Shown: positions 9,026-18,227, numbered from the stretch's first letter. The stretch: DNA of 64,000 nucleotides from Komagataeibacter sucrofermentans DSM 15973 (GCF_040581405.1 NZ_CP137157.1:2251001-2315000); one strand, 5' to 3'. Notes: generated from the letters alone by a model not told the origin. Numbers and translations: made by a program.

Positions 9026-11356
9026 CTAACCCCTTGCCCGTTCAACCTGCACCACGCCCTTGGCGGCCCGCAGCGCCACCATGATGGCGGTCAGGTGCCG
9101 CAGGTCGCGCACCTCGATATCGGCAAGGATCTCCATGAATTCAAGCTGGCGGTTGACGATGCGCAGATTCATCATCACGCCCTCATGCTTGGCGGCGATG
9201 TTGGTCAGCGTGGCCAGCATGGCGGGCTCGTTGGCCGTGACCACGCTCAGCCGCCCGGTATGGTGGCCGGTGGCGTTGCGCGCGATCAGGTCGTAATCCC
9301 AGTCCAGGTCCATGAACCGCTCGGGGGTGGCGGCAAAGGTTTCCAGCGTCTGGCAGCCCAGCGTATGCACCGTAATGCCCTTGCCGGTGGAGACGATGCC
9401 CACGATCCGATCGCCCGGCAGCGGGTGGCAGCACCCGGCAAAATGCACCGCCATGCCAGCACCCACGCCCGCAAGCGCCATGCCGCCCGCAGCCGGCTTG
9501 CGCCGCCCCGGACCACCACCCAGCGGCCCGCCCGCAGGCGCACGCATGGACAGGCCCGGCACCATGCGCGGGGCGCGCGGGGCGCGGCGCAGTTCGGGGT
9601 AGGCAAGCTGCACCACCTCGCGCGCGGACTGGTTGCCATTGCCCACGGCCACGTACAGGTCAGCCACGCTTTGCAGGCGCAGGTCCTTGAGCAGGCTTTC
9701 GAGCACCTTTTCCGAGCCATCCACCCCTTCCTGCCGGAAGGCCTTGGCCAGCGCCACGCGGCCACTTTCCAGATGGGCCTCGCGCTGCTGCAGCGCCACA
9801 TGACGGCGGATGCGCGCGCGCGCCTTGCCGGTGGCGACAAACCGCTCCCATGAGGGCGAGGGCGTGCCGCCACGCGCGGTCATGATCTCGACCTGATCGC
9901 CATTCTGCAACTCGTGGCGCAGCGGCATCAGGCGGCCATTGATGCGGGCACCCACGCAGGTATCACCCACCTGGCTGTGCACGGCATAGGCGAAATCAAC
10001 CGGCGTCGCCCCGCGTGGCAGCGAGATCAGCTGCCCCTTGGGCGTAAAGCAGAAAACCTGATCCTGATAAAGTTCGAGCTTGGTGTTCTCGAGGAACTCA
10101 TCGGGGGCCGATGAATCCTCAAGGATGTCGAGCAGGTCCTGCACCCAGCGCAGGCCCGAGACCACGCCTTTGGTCGCACCCGTTGCCGCCGCATCGGGCA
10201 ACTGCTTGTACAGCCAGTGCGAGGCCACGCCGTTCTCGGCCACGTCGTGCATTTCCGCCGTGCGGATCTGCACCTCGATCTTCTGGTTGCGCGGGTGGCG
10301 CAGCGTCACCCCGGTATGCAGGCTCTGGTAGCCGTTGGCCTTGGGGGTGGAAATATAGTCCTTGAACCGCCCGGCAATGACCGGATAGGCGGCATGCACC
10401 GCGCCAAGCGCGATATAACAGGCCTCGCGCGAGGGCACGATGATGCGGAAGGCCATGATATCGGAAAGCTGCTCGAAGGCGACATTGCGCCGCTGCATCT
10501 TTTCCCAGATGGAATAGGGCGTCTTTTCCCGCCCCGTCACCTCCACGCCTTCCAGCCCGGCATCGATGCACAGGGCCTGAAGCTCGCGACGGATCTCCTC
10601 GATCACGTCGGCCCCCTGCCCGCGCAGGTAGTTGAGGCGTGCGCGGATGGTGGCCATCGCCTCGGGCTCGAGGGCGGCGAATGACAGGTTCTGGAGTTCG
10701 ACCTTGACCTTGTCCATGCCGATACGGCCGGCAAGGGGGGCGTAGATCTCCATCGTCTCGCGCGCGATGCGCTGCCTGCGGTCGATGCGCTGCACGTAAT
10801 GCAGGGTGCGCATGTTGTGCAGGCGGTCGGCGAGCTTGACGAGCAGCACGCGGATATCGCGCGACATGGCCAGCACGAGCTTGCGGAAATTCTCCGCCTG
10901 CTTGGTGCGATCGGACTGGAGTTCGAGCCGGGTGAGCTTGGTTACGCCATCAACAAGTTCGGCAACCGTATCGCCAAACTGTTCGCGCAGCTGCTTCTGG
11001 GTAACGCCGGTATCTTCCACCGTATCGTGCAGGAGCGCTGTCACGATCGAGGCGGTATCGAGATGGAAGCCCGCGAGAATGTTGGCCACGGCCAGCGGGT
11101 GGGTGATGTAGGGGTCGCCGTTATCGCGCGCCTGCCCCGCATGGGCAGCCTGGGCCACGGCAAAGGCCCGGCGGATCAGTTCCGCATCGGCGGTGGGGTC
11201 GTACGCATGGATGCGCCGGATCAGCCCCTCGCATGAAAGGGCGCGCTCCCCGCCCTCATGCCGGGCGGGAAGGGTGGCCGCAGGCGCAGCCACGCCACCC
11301 GTGACAGGCACGGGCAGGGAAGAAGATGTCGTTTCCGATCGGGTCGGGTCAGTCAC
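9026..11356 (-). CDS. bifunctional (p)ppGpp synthetase/hydrolase (RelA/SpoT family)
   Basis: This 776-residue enzyme makes and breaks the stringent-response alarmone (p)ppGpp. Domains in order: an HD hydrolase domain with LLHDTVEDTG (HD at 110–111), the nucleotidyltransferase domain near 280–400 with RFKDYISTPKANGYQSLHT, a TGS domain (about 430–490), and a C-terminal ACT domain (about 700–776). The RxKD charge pattern (RFKD) and intact HD/ED residues both indicate a bifunctional enzyme rather than a RelA-type synthetase. Start is a GTG at 11356 with a GAGGG-type ribosome site. It follows rpoZ, the conserved alphaproteobacterial order; omega itself responds to ppGpp in other bacteria. Confidence 0.95.
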   Translation of the reverse strand: MTDPTRSETTSSSLPVPVTGGVAAPAATLPARHEGGERALSCEGLIRRIHAYDPTADAELIRRAFAVAQAAHAGQARDNGDPYITHPLAVANILAGFHLDTASIVTALLHDTVEDTGVTQKQLREQFGDTVAELVDGVTKLTRLELQSDRTKQAENFRKLVLAMSRDIRVLLVKLADRLHNMRTLHYVQRIDRRQRIARETMEIYAPLAGRIGMDKVKVELQNLSFAALEPEAMATIRARLNYLRGQGADVIEEIRRELQALCIDAGLEGVEVTGREKTPYSIWEKMQRRNVAFEQLSDIMAFRIIVPSREACYIALGAVHAAYPVIAGRFKDYISTPKANGYQSLHTGVTLRHPRNQKIEVQIRTAEMHDVAENGVASHWLYKQLPDAAATGATKGVVSGLRWVQDLLDILEDSSAPDEFLENTKLELYQDQVFCFTPKGQLISLPRGATPVDFAYAVHSQVGDTCVGARINGRLMPLRHELQNGDQVEIMTARGGTPSPSWERFVATGKARARIRRHVALQQREAHLESGRVALAKAFRQEGVDGSEKVLESLLKDLRLQSVADLYVAVGNGNQSAREVVQLAYPELRRAPRAPRMVPGLSMRAPAGGPLGGGPGRRKPAAGGMALAGVGAGMAVHFAGCCHPLPGDRIVGIVSTGKGITVHTLGCQTLETFAATPERFMDLDWDYDLIARNATGHHTGRLSVVTANEPAMLATLTNIAAKHEGVMMNLRIVNRQLEFMEILADIEVRDLRHLTAIMVALRAAKGVVQVERARG

Positions 11357-11393
11357 CTTCCACCCTCTCGTCAGGTGTTATGGGCGCCAGAAA

Positions 11394-11789
11394 TTACCGG
11401 CCCCGTCCGCTCAGGGCCGACTCAACCGATGCCTCGAGTTCTTCAGCCGACATGCCGCTGGTGGAATGACGGGCCTCTTCCTCGGCCGAGACATCCTGCA
11501 GGCCGAAGATGTTCTGCTCGGTCGGGATCAGGTCGACCACTTCCTCATCGGCAGGCTCGGGCTCGGGCGCACGGGCGAGCGAACGCACGAGGTCGCTGCG
11601 GATCTGCTCGAGGTTAATGGTCTGGTCCGCGATCTCGCGCAGGGCGACAACGGGGTTCTTGTCGTTATCGCGGTCAATCGTCATTTCCTCGCCGCGCGAC
11701 AGGGCGCGGGCGCGCTGGGCTGCCAGCAGCACCAGTTCAAAACGATTGGGAACCCGCTCAACGCAGTCCTCGACAGTGACGCGTGCCAT
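11394..11789 (-). CDS. rpoZ: RNA polymerase omega subunit
   Basis: RpoZ (131 residues) helps assemble and stabilise RNA polymerase. The N-terminal part [20 protein letters not shown], the [11 protein letters not shown] helix and the [14 protein letters not shown] segment are diagnostic. The acidic C-terminal half (about 75–131) is longer than in E. coli (91 residues), as in other Alphaproteobacteria. It is 37 nt upstream of the Rel/SpoT gene on the same strand. Confidence 0.95.
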   Translation of the reverse strand: MARVTVEDCVERVPNRFELVLLAAQRARALSRGEEMTIDRDNDKNPVVALREIADQTINLEQIRSDLVRSLARAPEPEPADEEVVDLIPTEQNIFGLQDVSAEEEARHSTSGMSAEELEASVESALSGRGR

Positions 11790-11869
11790 CAGGCCTGAAC
11801 TCCGGTTGTTAAATAGGTGTGTTGATAAGAATTTACCTTATTACGCCCCTGCCTGTCGTGATGCAAGCC

Positions 11870-12409
11870 TTATGCGCCCTCCGGCCCCGCCATGCGGCTG
11901 ATGGCCTGCCCCGCGACACCGGGCAGGAAGGCGTCAATCCCCTGCCCTGTCACCGGGTCGCGCCAGTCAGGCATGACATCGCGCAGCGGCAGCAGCACGA
12001 AGGCGCGCTGCGTCGCGCGCGGGTGGGGCACGATGGGGTCAGGCGCCGCGCGCACTAGCCCACCCATGGAGATGATGTCGAGATCAAGCGGGCGGGCGGC
12101 GTTGGCTACCGTGCGCCTGCGCCCGGCGGCGGCCTCTATGGCGTGCAGTTGCCCCAGCAGCCAGGCGGGGTCGACATCGCCCGCCATGCGCACGACTCCG
12201 TTCACGTAAGGGGGCTGGCCCGAGGGCGGCACCGGCGCGCTCTCGTACCACGCCGAGACGCCCACCACCGAAAGGCCGGGAATGCGGGCCAGTTCGTCCA
12301 CCGCCCACAGGCAGGTCATGGCCGCAGTTTCACCACTTTCCCGTGGCAGGTTGGCGCCCACCGCAATAAAGGTGTCTGTGATGCAGGAGATGGATTGCGG
12401 CATCTTCAT
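11870..12409 (-). CDS. folK: HPPK, 6-hydroxymethyl-7,8-dihydropterin pyrophosphokinase
   Basis: FolK activates the pterin for folate synthesis. The 179-residue protein has the family order: a VGANLP N-terminal strand, SAWYESAP, PYVNGVVRM, the core signature RPLDLDII (about 109–116), and PHPRATQRAFVLLPL (about 131–145). It heads the long minus-strand run but is separated from rpoZ by 80 nt. folP and folB are not adjacent. Confidence 0.94.
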   Translation of the reverse strand: MKMPQSISCITDTFIAVGANLPRESGETAAMTCLWAVDELARIPGLSVVGVSAWYESAPVPPSGQPPYVNGVVRMAGDVDPAWLLGQLHAIEAAAGRRRTVANAARPLDLDIISMGGLVRAAPDPIVPHPRATQRAFVLLPLRDVMPDWRDPVTGQGIDAFLPGVAGQAISRMAGPEGA

Positions 12410-12486
12410 CTGGAAACTATGGTCCGGCAGCCTGCGCTCGGTTAGTAATCCGACCGTCAGGGAACTTCTGTGAGGATATCTGCTTC

Positions 12487-12516
12487 TATATAACCGGACC
12501 GATTGCTACCGCACAA
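12487..12516 (-). promoter_or_regulatory. candidate folK promoter
   Basis: In the 193-nt divergent gap between folK and the NYN gene, the minus strand has TTGTGC (12516–12511), an 18-nt spacer and TATATA (12492–12487), about 78 nt before the folK ATG. The −35 box is weak, so this is a positional proposal. The other side of the gap, AT-rich from 12520 to 12590, must hold the promoter for the plus-strand gene, but no clear boxes stand out. Confidence 0.3.
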
Positions 12517-12602
12517 CTTCCACATCACAATAAAATACATGCCAGTCGAAATTTAACACGATCGCAACATATTCACTTTTTTGTTTCAGGGACTGAACAC
12601 AA

Positions 12603-13220
12603 ATGTTTTTTCAACCCGAGGAGCGGCTCTGCCTTTTTATTGATGGCACCAGCCTGTATTCCGCATCACGTAACCTTGGTTTCGAGGTTGATTACCGCAA
12701 GCTGCTGCAATTCTTCCGCTCGAAGTCAAACGTATTGCGGGCCTATTATTATTCTGCCGTGCTCGATACCGAGGAATACTCCCCCCTCAAGCCACTGACG
12801 GACTGGCTGGTCTATAACGGCTATTCCCTCGTGACCAAGAACGCGCGCGAGTTCATCGACCATAACGGTCGCCGCCGCGTGCGCGGCAACATGGACGTGG
12901 AACTCGCGGTGGACATGATGGAAATGGCGCCGCGCATCGACCATGCCGTGCTGTTCAGTGGTGATTCCGATTTCCGCCGCCTGCTTGAATCCGTGCAGCG
13001 CCAGGGCGTGCGCACCACCGTGGTCGGTTCGATCAAGACTACGCCGCCGCTGATTGGCGATGAACTGCGCCGTCAGGCCGACCAGTTTGTCGAACTGGCT
13101 GACATCGCCACCCACTTCATGCGCCGCCACCTTGAAAACCGCCCGCCACGCCACAACAACAACGCGCCCCCGCCGGTGCGCCACCCGGCGGACCAGATGA
13201 GCGAACAGGACGGCGACTGA
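12603..13220 (+). CDS. NYN-domain protein (LabA/DUF88 family), putative RNase
   Basis: A 205-residue cytoplasmic protein of the PIN-like NYN superfamily. Acidic residues expected to bind a metal are in place: Asp14 in LFIDGTSLY, Asp98 in NMDVELAVDM and Asp121/Asp123 in FSGDSDF. The region after about residue 175 is a low-complexity tail rich in Pro, Asn and Arg. Family members are thought to be RNases, but the substrate is unknown. The gene stands alone between divergent folK and convergent mqo, with AGGGA 10 nt before the ATG and its own strong terminator. The identity of the fold is firm; the role is not known. Confidence 0.85.
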   Translation: MFFQPEERLCLFIDGTSLYSASRNLGFEVDYRKLLQFFRSKSNVLRAYYYSAVLDTEEYSPLKPLTDWLVYNGYSLVTKNAREFIDHNGRRRVRGNMDVELAVDMMEMAPRIDHAVLFSGDSDFRRLLESVQRQGVRTTVVGSIKTTPPLIGDELRRQADQFVELADIATHFMRRHLENRPPRHNNNAPPPVRHPADQMSEQDGD

Positions 13221-13223
13221 TAC

Positions 13224-13261
13224 AAAAAACCCGCCCGGGCCAAGGCCCGGGCGGGTTTTTT
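13224..13261. terminator. bidirectional intrinsic terminator between the NYN gene and mqo
   Basis: A perfect 12-bp GC stem (13230–13241 with 13244–13255, loop AA) is flanked by A6 on the left and T6 on the right, so it can stop transcription from both convergent genes. Confidence 0.95.
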
Positions 13262-13282
13262 ACACAAACGGGTTTTTAACCC

Positions 13283-14776
13283 TCAGCCATCAAGCTGCAG
13301 GGCGGTACGGGTGCGTTCGCGCACCTGCGCGCACAGGGCCGCATCCTGCCCGAGCTTGATGCCATAGGAGGGCACCATCTCGCGCAGCCGTGCCTCCCAT
13401 TGCGGCAGGCGGTCGGCAAAGCAGCGCTGCAGCACCGTGAGCATGATGGGGGCTGCGGTGGAGGCACCGGGCGAGGCACCAAGCAGCCCCGCGATGGACC
13501 CGCCGCCACCGGTCACGACCTCCGTGCCGAACTGCAATACGCCGCCCTTCTTGGCGTCTTTCTTGATGACCTGCACGCGCTGGCCTGCGGTAATCAGCTC
13601 CCAGTCCTCCTTGCGGGCGGTGGGCACGAAATCGCGCAGCGCCTTGAGCCGGTCCTCGTTGGACTGCATGACCTGCTGGATCAGGTATCGGGTCAGTGGC
13701 ATGTTGTCGCGCGCGACCGCCATCATGGCCCCGATATTGTCCATGCGGATGGAGCGCGGCAGGTCCAGCCACGACCCCTGCTTGAGGAACTTGGTCGAGA
13801 ACCCGGCATAGGGGCCAAACAGCAGGCCCTGCTTGCCATCGATCACGCGGGTATCGAGATGCGGCACCGACATGGGCGGCGCACCGACCGAGGCCTTGCC
13901 ATACACCTTGGCATGGTGCTGGCTCACCACATCGGGGTTGGTGCAGCGCAGGAACTGCCCGCTGACGGGAAAGCCGCCAATGCCGCGCGCTTCGGGGATG
14001 CCGCTTTTCTGGAGCAGGTGCAGGGCGCCGCCGCCTGCGCCAACAAACACGAATCTGGCGCGCACCTTGCGTTCGCCCCCGCCATGCACGGCACGGACCG
14101 CGATATCCCACTGCCCGTCGCCCGTGGGGGTCAGATCCTCCACCTCATGGGCAAGGTTGAGGTCAAAGCCGGGCTTGCTGGACAGCAGGTCGATCAGGCG
14201 ATGGGTCAGTGCGCCAAAATTCACGTCCGTGCCCGCCGGGTGCCATGTGGCGGCCAGGGGCTGGCCAGGCGCGCGGTCGTGCATGACCAGCGGCATCCAC
14301 TGGCGCAACTGGGCTTCATCGGTGGTGAACGACATGCCCTCGAACAGCGGATGCTGCTGCAGGGCCGCGTAACGGCGGCGCAGGAAATCGACATTCTCCG
14401 CCCCCCACACAAAGCTCATGTGCGGAATGGGGTTGAGGAAATCACGCGGGGAAGCGATCTGCCCGGTCTCGACAAGATAGGACCAGAACTGGCGCGAAAC
14501 CTGAAAGGCCTCGTTCACGTTCACGGCCTTGGAAATATCCACCGTGCCATCGGGGCGCAGGGGGGTGTAATTCAGCTCGCACAGGGCGGAATGGCCGGTG
14601 CCTGCGTTGTTCCAGCCATTCGAGCTTTCCAGCGCCACGTCATCAAGCCGCCCGAACAGGGCGATGGACAGGCCGGGCTCAAGCTGGCGCAGCAGGGCGC
14701 CGAGCGTTGCACTCATGATTCCACCACCAATCAGGACCACATCGTAAGTGGAGGCGGATGAGGGATTCGAGGTCAT
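13283..14776 (-). CDS. mqo: malate:quinone oxidoreductase
   Basis: Mqo oxidises malate to oxaloacetate and passes electrons to quinone at the inner membrane, serving the TCA cycle in place of or beside malate dehydrogenase. The 497-residue protein has the FAD-binding start DVVLIGGGIMSATLG at about 12–26, SSNGWNNAGTGHSALCELNYTP split across the conserved substrate region, and the C-terminal GLLGASPGAS block. The ATG at 14776 has GGAG 6 nt upstream. Mqo is common in acetic acid bacteria, which depend on quinone-linked dehydrogenases. Confidence 0.95.
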   Translation of the reverse strand: MTSNPSSASTYDVVLIGGGIMSATLGALLRQLEPGLSIALFGRLDDVALESSNGWNNAGTGHSALCELNYTPLRPDGTVDISKAVNVNEAFQVSRQFWSYLVETGQIASPRDFLNPIPHMSFVWGAENVDFLRRRYAALQQHPLFEGMSFTTDEAQLRQWMPLVMHDRAPGQPLAATWHPAGTDVNFGALTHRLIDLLSSKPGFDLNLAHEVEDLTPTGDGQWDIAVRAVHGGGERKVRARFVFVGAGGGALHLLQKSGIPEARGIGGFPVSGQFLRCTNPDVVSQHHAKVYGKASVGAPPMSVPHLDTRVIDGKQGLLFGPYAGFSTKFLKQGSWLDLPRSIRMDNIGAMMAVARDNMPLTRYLIQQVMQSNEDRLKALRDFVPTARKEDWELITAGQRVQVIKKDAKKGGVLQFGTEVVTGGGGSIAGLLGASPGASTAAPIMLTVLQRCFADRLPQWEARLREMVPSYGIKLGQDAALCAQVRERTRTALQLDG

Positions 14777-15097
14777 GGCATTCTCCGGATCGGCATCGGA
14801 AACCCGCTGCGTGACTGTTCATCGGCTGGACCGGGCAGCCTGCCCGGCGGCGCGGGACACCCGGCCTGATTACATTCATGTTGGCGCCGGTGGCACCCGG
14901 CGCGCCGGCCCCATGCGCAATGGGCAACCGGACTGTCAGCCCTTTCCTTGCCACCATGTGCGCCAGGGCGCTGCATCATCTCTACGCGAGGACGCCATAT
15001 TACCGCCCCAATGGCCCCCGGCCGCCTGCCCCCGGCACGGCAAAAACCGGCCCGCGCGCAGGCGCTGGCCTTTCCCTACACGCATCGCGGCGCGCCG
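14777..15097. other. intergenic region upstream of mqo
   Basis: This 321-nt gap lies between the end of the phosphotransacetylase-like gene and the start of mqo, both on the minus strand. It is GC-rich, holds the GGAG ribosome site of mqo, and should contain an mqo promoter. I see no open frame with a family match, no clear terminator and no recognisable operator. Confidence 0.5.
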
Positions 15098-16051
15098 TCA
15101 TCCGCACTGATCCATGTGCGTGGGCAGAGTCCCGCCATAGCCGTGGCGGATCATCACCGCCGCTACCATGCATGACAGCACGCGCACCGCCACCTGGTCG
15201 GCCCGGCTGGTCAGGATGACCGGCACGCGCATGCCCATGACAATGCCCGCCGCCTGCGCCTGCCCGATGAAGGTCATCTGCTTGGCCAGGATATTGCCCG
15301 CCTCAAGGTCGGGCACCACCAGAATATCCGCCAGCCCCGCCACGGGCGAGACCACGCCCTTGCAGCGCGCGGCCTCGGGGCTGACGGCGTTATCAAGGGC
15401 GAGCGGCCCGTCCAACACGGCGCCCGTGATCTGCCCGCGTTCGGCCATCTTGCACAGCACCGCCGCATCCAGCGTGGAGGGGAGTGCGGGGTTGACCACC
15501 TCCACTGCCGAGAGCACCGCCACCTTTGGCTGCGGCAGGCCCAGCATATGGGCGAGGTCGATGCTGTTCTGCACGATGTCGCGCCGGGTTTCGAGGTCAG
15601 GCGCGATATTGACCGCCCCATCGCTCACCAGCAGCACGCGCGGGGCCTGCGGGGCATCAAGCACATAGACATGGCTCATGCGCCGGGCCGTGCGCAGCCC
15701 GCCCTCGTGGTGGCCAAGTTCGTGCAGGAAAATGCGCGAATGCAGCGAGCCCTTCATCAACGCCGCCACCTCGCCATCCCGCGCCATGCGCACGCCGTGG
15801 CGCGCGGCGTCCTCCGCCGTGGGCAGGTCAATAAAAGCGCAGCCTGCAAGCGACACGCCCGATGCCGCAGCCATCTGGCGGATATGCGCCTCGGGCCCGA
15901 TCAGCGCCGGCTGGGCCAGACTGTTTCGCGCCACCTCGGCCGCGGCCTCAAGGGCGGGCAGGCTGCACGGATAGACCACGCCCAGCCGCATGGGGGCATG
16001 GCCGGACAGGGTAAGGGCCAGATCATCAAAAAAACGCAGGCTACGCATCAT
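15098..16051 (-). CDS. phosphate acetyl/butyryltransferase family protein
   Basis: A 317-residue single-domain phosphotransacylase, which would exchange acyl-CoA with acyl phosphate. Family features include MRLGVVYPCSLPALEAAAEVAR near the start (in pieces), GPEAHI, the helix ETRRDIVQNSIDLAHMLG, VAVLSAVEVVNPALPSTLDAA and the C-terminal DILVVPDLEAGNILAKQ and FIGQAQAAGIVMG. No acetate kinase gene follows; the next minus-strand gene is mqo after a 321-nt gap. It could act in acetyl-phosphate or phosphoketolase metabolism. Whether acetyl- or butyryl-CoA is the substrate cannot be told from sequence. Confidence 0.85.
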   Translation of the reverse strand: MMRSLRFFDDLALTLSGHAPMRLGVVYPCSLPALEAAAEVARNSLAQPALIGPEAHIRQMAAASGVSLAGCAFIDLPTAEDAARHGVRMARDGEVAALMKGSLHSRIFLHELGHHEGGLRTARRMSHVYVLDAPQAPRVLLVSDGAVNIAPDLETRRDIVQNSIDLAHMLGLPQPKVAVLSAVEVVNPALPSTLDAAVLCKMAERGQITGAVLDGPLALDNAVSPEAARCKGVVSPVAGLADILVVPDLEAGNILAKQMTFIGQAQAAGIVMGMRVPVILTSRADQVAVRVLSCMVAAVMIRHGYGGTLPTHMDQCG

Positions 16052-16352
16052 GCCTTCTTTCGGGTTGCGGGCAGAACCTGCTCCCCTGATGCCACAGCCC
16101 CCCGTATCCGCCCGCCATCATCTTTATGCGAGGGCGCAACCACCCCCGCTCCGCATGACACAGATGTGACCGCTGGCTGCCCCGGTTTGCGGGCACGCCC
16201 GCACGCGCGCCACCGTTCAGACCCAGGGCTGCGCCACCTGCGCAACAGGGCGACCGGCACCCCCCGTGACAGGCCCCACGCCCCTCATGCATGCTGGGGC
16301 ACAATAGGGGCACGCGGCCTGAACGGCGCCCACCATTACAAGGAGACTATCC
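16052..16352. other. divergent intergenic region between the phosphotransacylase and hydroxyacid dehydrogenase genes
   Basis: The roughly 300-nt gap must carry promoters for both divergent genes. The only clear element is the AGGAGA ribosome site before the plus-strand ATG at 16353. No palindrome or riboswitch-like structure was evident. Confidence 0.4.
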
Positions 16353-17228
16353 ATGTCCACCGCTTCCCTGATCGGTTTTGTAGGCTTTGGCGCCATGGCG
16401 TCGCGCATGGGGGCCAACCTGGCCAGGGCGGGCCATAAGCTCGTGGCCTATACCCCCTCGGGCAAGGGGGGCGATGGCAGCACGCGCTTCGTGCCCACGC
16501 CGCGCGCGCTGGCGCAGGAGGCGGATATCGTGATCGTGTGCGTGCCGGATGACGAGGCGCTCGAGGCTTCGCTGCAGGGGCCCGACGGCGCGCTGGCGGG
16601 CATGAAGCCCGGCGGGCTGCTCATCAACACCAGCACCGTCGCCCCCGAGACCTCCGTAGCCCTGGCCGAACAGGGCAAGGCGCTGGGGCTGAGCGTGATC
16701 GACGCGCCCGTGGCAGGCAGCACGCCAGAGGCGGAATCAGGCAATCTGGTCGTGCTCGCGGGCGGCACGGCAGACGAGATCAGCCGCGCCCGGCCGGTGT
16801 TTGACGCCATTGGCCGCCTGACCATCCACGCAGGCCCCGCCGGCAGCGGCTCGAAGCTCAAACTCGTCATCAACGGCATCATGGGCGCGACCCTGGCCGT
16901 GGTGGCCGAAGGCGTGACCTATGGCCTGGCATCGGGGCTGGAGCGCGACATGCTGTATGACGCGCTTGATGCGGTGCCGGTCATCTCGCCACACCACAAG
17001 CGCAAGCTCAAGGCTGCGAAGGCAGGCGATTTCAGCCCGCAATTCCCCACTCGCCTCATGCAGAAGGACATGCGCCTGCTGCTGACCGATGGCGCCCGCC
17101 AGATGGCCCCCCTGCCCGCCATGGCCGCCGCCACCCAGAGCCTGTCGCTTACCCGCAGGCGCTACCCCAACGAGGATTATTCCGCCCTGTTCGCCGTGAT
17201 GGAAGCCATGGTGGCCAATACGCCCTGA
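16353..17228 (+). CDS. NAD(P)-dependent beta-hydroxyacid dehydrogenase (GLYR/3-HIBDH family)
   Basis: A 291-residue cytoplasmic oxidoreductase. The Rossmann loop GFGAMA is at 11–16 (FVGFGAMASRMG), the substrate loop DAPVAGSTPEAESG at about 117–130, and the catalytic lysine in GSKLKLVINGIMG (Lys170). The KLV-x-N-x-x-MG form of the catalytic segment resembles glyoxylate/succinic-semialdehyde reductases more than true 3-hydroxyisobutyrate dehydrogenase (K-x-x-NN). It is monocistronic, with AGGAGA before the start. Substrate is inferred only at the family level. Confidence 0.85.
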   Translation: MSTASLIGFVGFGAMASRMGANLARAGHKLVAYTPSGKGGDGSTRFVPTPRALAQEADIVIVCVPDDEALEASLQGPDGALAGMKPGGLLINTSTVAPETSVALAEQGKALGLSVIDAPVAGSTPEAESGNLVVLAGGTADEISRARPVFDAIGRLTIHAGPAGSGSKLKLVINGIMGATLAVVAEGVTYGLASGLERDMLYDALDAVPVISPHHKRKLKAAKAGDFSPQFPTRLMQKDMRLLLTDGARQMAPLPAMAAATQSLSLTRRRYPNEDYSALFAVMEAMVANTP

Positions 17229-17246
17229 GAAAAGGCCGCCTGTATC

Positions 17247-17300
17247 AAAATGTTCTGGTGCAGCTTTTTCTGAACAAGGGTGGCACCAAAAGCTTTTGTT
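17247..17300. repeat. degenerate copy of the double-hairpin intergenic repeat
   Basis: Between the convergent dehydrogenase and squalene-synthase-like genes, the sequence keeps the outer motif (TCTGGTG ... GGCACCAAAAGCTTTT) and a CAGCTTTTTCTGAA core like the small hairpin of the full repeats, but the GGCGGC hairpin is missing. It is about 54 bp instead of 80, so it is either decayed or a short variant. Confidence 0.4.
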
Positions 17301-17329
17301 TTCATCAATATGCGGGTTCCAGGCCCACT

Positions 17330-18199
17330 TCAGATCCGCCCGCGCATCCGGGCTGCCATGACCGCCAGCCTGTCGCCCATGCCACGTGGCGGGCTTGCAG
17401 GCAGGGCGCGGGCTTTCATGTCGCGCAGGCCCATTACTGCGGGCAGGCTGGCCGCAAGGGCCGGGTGCGGCAGGCGTCCGCCCATGCGCGCCTGCGCCAG
17501 CCAGTCCTGTCCCTGCTGGCGCAATTTCATACGCAGGGCCTCGATCTGGCCGGGGCTGGCGTGGCCGGTGCGCAACCCGTCGCGCGTAAGACCCGCGTCA
17601 GCCAGCATGTCGTCTGGCAACGGGCAGCGGCCTGCGGCCAGCACGGCAGGCAGGTAACGCACCAGCGCCCCCACCCCGTACACCCCGCCATACAGGCGCA
17701 CCCGCTCCAGCACCGGGCCAGCCTCGACGCCTGCCGCCATGGCCATGGCCACCTGCACGCCACCTGCGCCCGCCAGCATCGCAGCCTGCCAGTTTTCGCG
17801 GTCTGGCAGGCCGTCGAGTTCATTCTCGCGGGCCGTGATGATGGCCTCGATCGTGTCGCGCCGCACCCGCCCTTCGGCCAGCAGGCCAAGCAGCGCGCGG
17901 GCGGTGTCGTGGCGCTGGGCGTTGCCGCTTTCCACCACGTCGCGCCACCATTGCAGGCGGATCAGCCCAGCCATCGGCCCCGCCACCGACCACGAGGCAG
18001 GCGTTGCCACGGCACGCACGCATTCATGGTTGAAGGCGATCAGCACCATCGCCGCAGCCCTTGCGGCAGCAGGCAGGAACAGCGCGCAGAAGAAACGGTC
18101 CGGGTCAGCCGCGCGGGCGGCATGCAGCATGGACACGCCATCGTGCGCGACATGGGATGCATCCATCGGGCCGGTCATGGCGTTTGGTTCCGAAGGCAT
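17330..18199 (-). CDS. squalene/phytoene synthase-like protein lacking the DxxxD motif
   Basis: A 289-residue protein of the all-helical trans-isoprenyl diphosphate synthase fold. The family block GLIRLQWWRDVVE is clear (about 79–92). However, the first aspartate-rich motif of true squalene or phytoene synthases (DD-x-x-D around FxRxxDDxxD) is replaced by IAFNHECVRA, and the second region reads REN-x-x-W. This resembles the catalytically silent NDUFAF6-like branch found in Alphaproteobacteria, linked in eukaryotes to complex I assembly. It is alone, convergent with the dehydrogenase. The start could also be the ATG at 18178. Confidence 0.75.
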   Translation of the reverse strand: MPSEPNAMTGPMDASHVAHDGVSMLHAARAADPDRFFCALFLPAAARAAAMVLIAFNHECVRAVATPASWSVAGPMAGLIRLQWWRDVVESGNAQRHDTARALLGLLAEGRVRRDTIEAIITARENELDGLPDRENWQAAMLAGAGGVQVAMAMAAGVEAGPVLERVRLYGGVYGVGALVRYLPAVLAAGRCPLPDDMLADAGLTRDGLRTGHASPGQIEALRMKLRQQGQDWLAQARMGGRLPHPALAASLPAVMGLRDMKARALPASPPRGMGDRLAVMAARMRGRI

Positions 18200-18227
18200 G
18201 GGAGGCGCACGTTCATATGTCCGTCAC

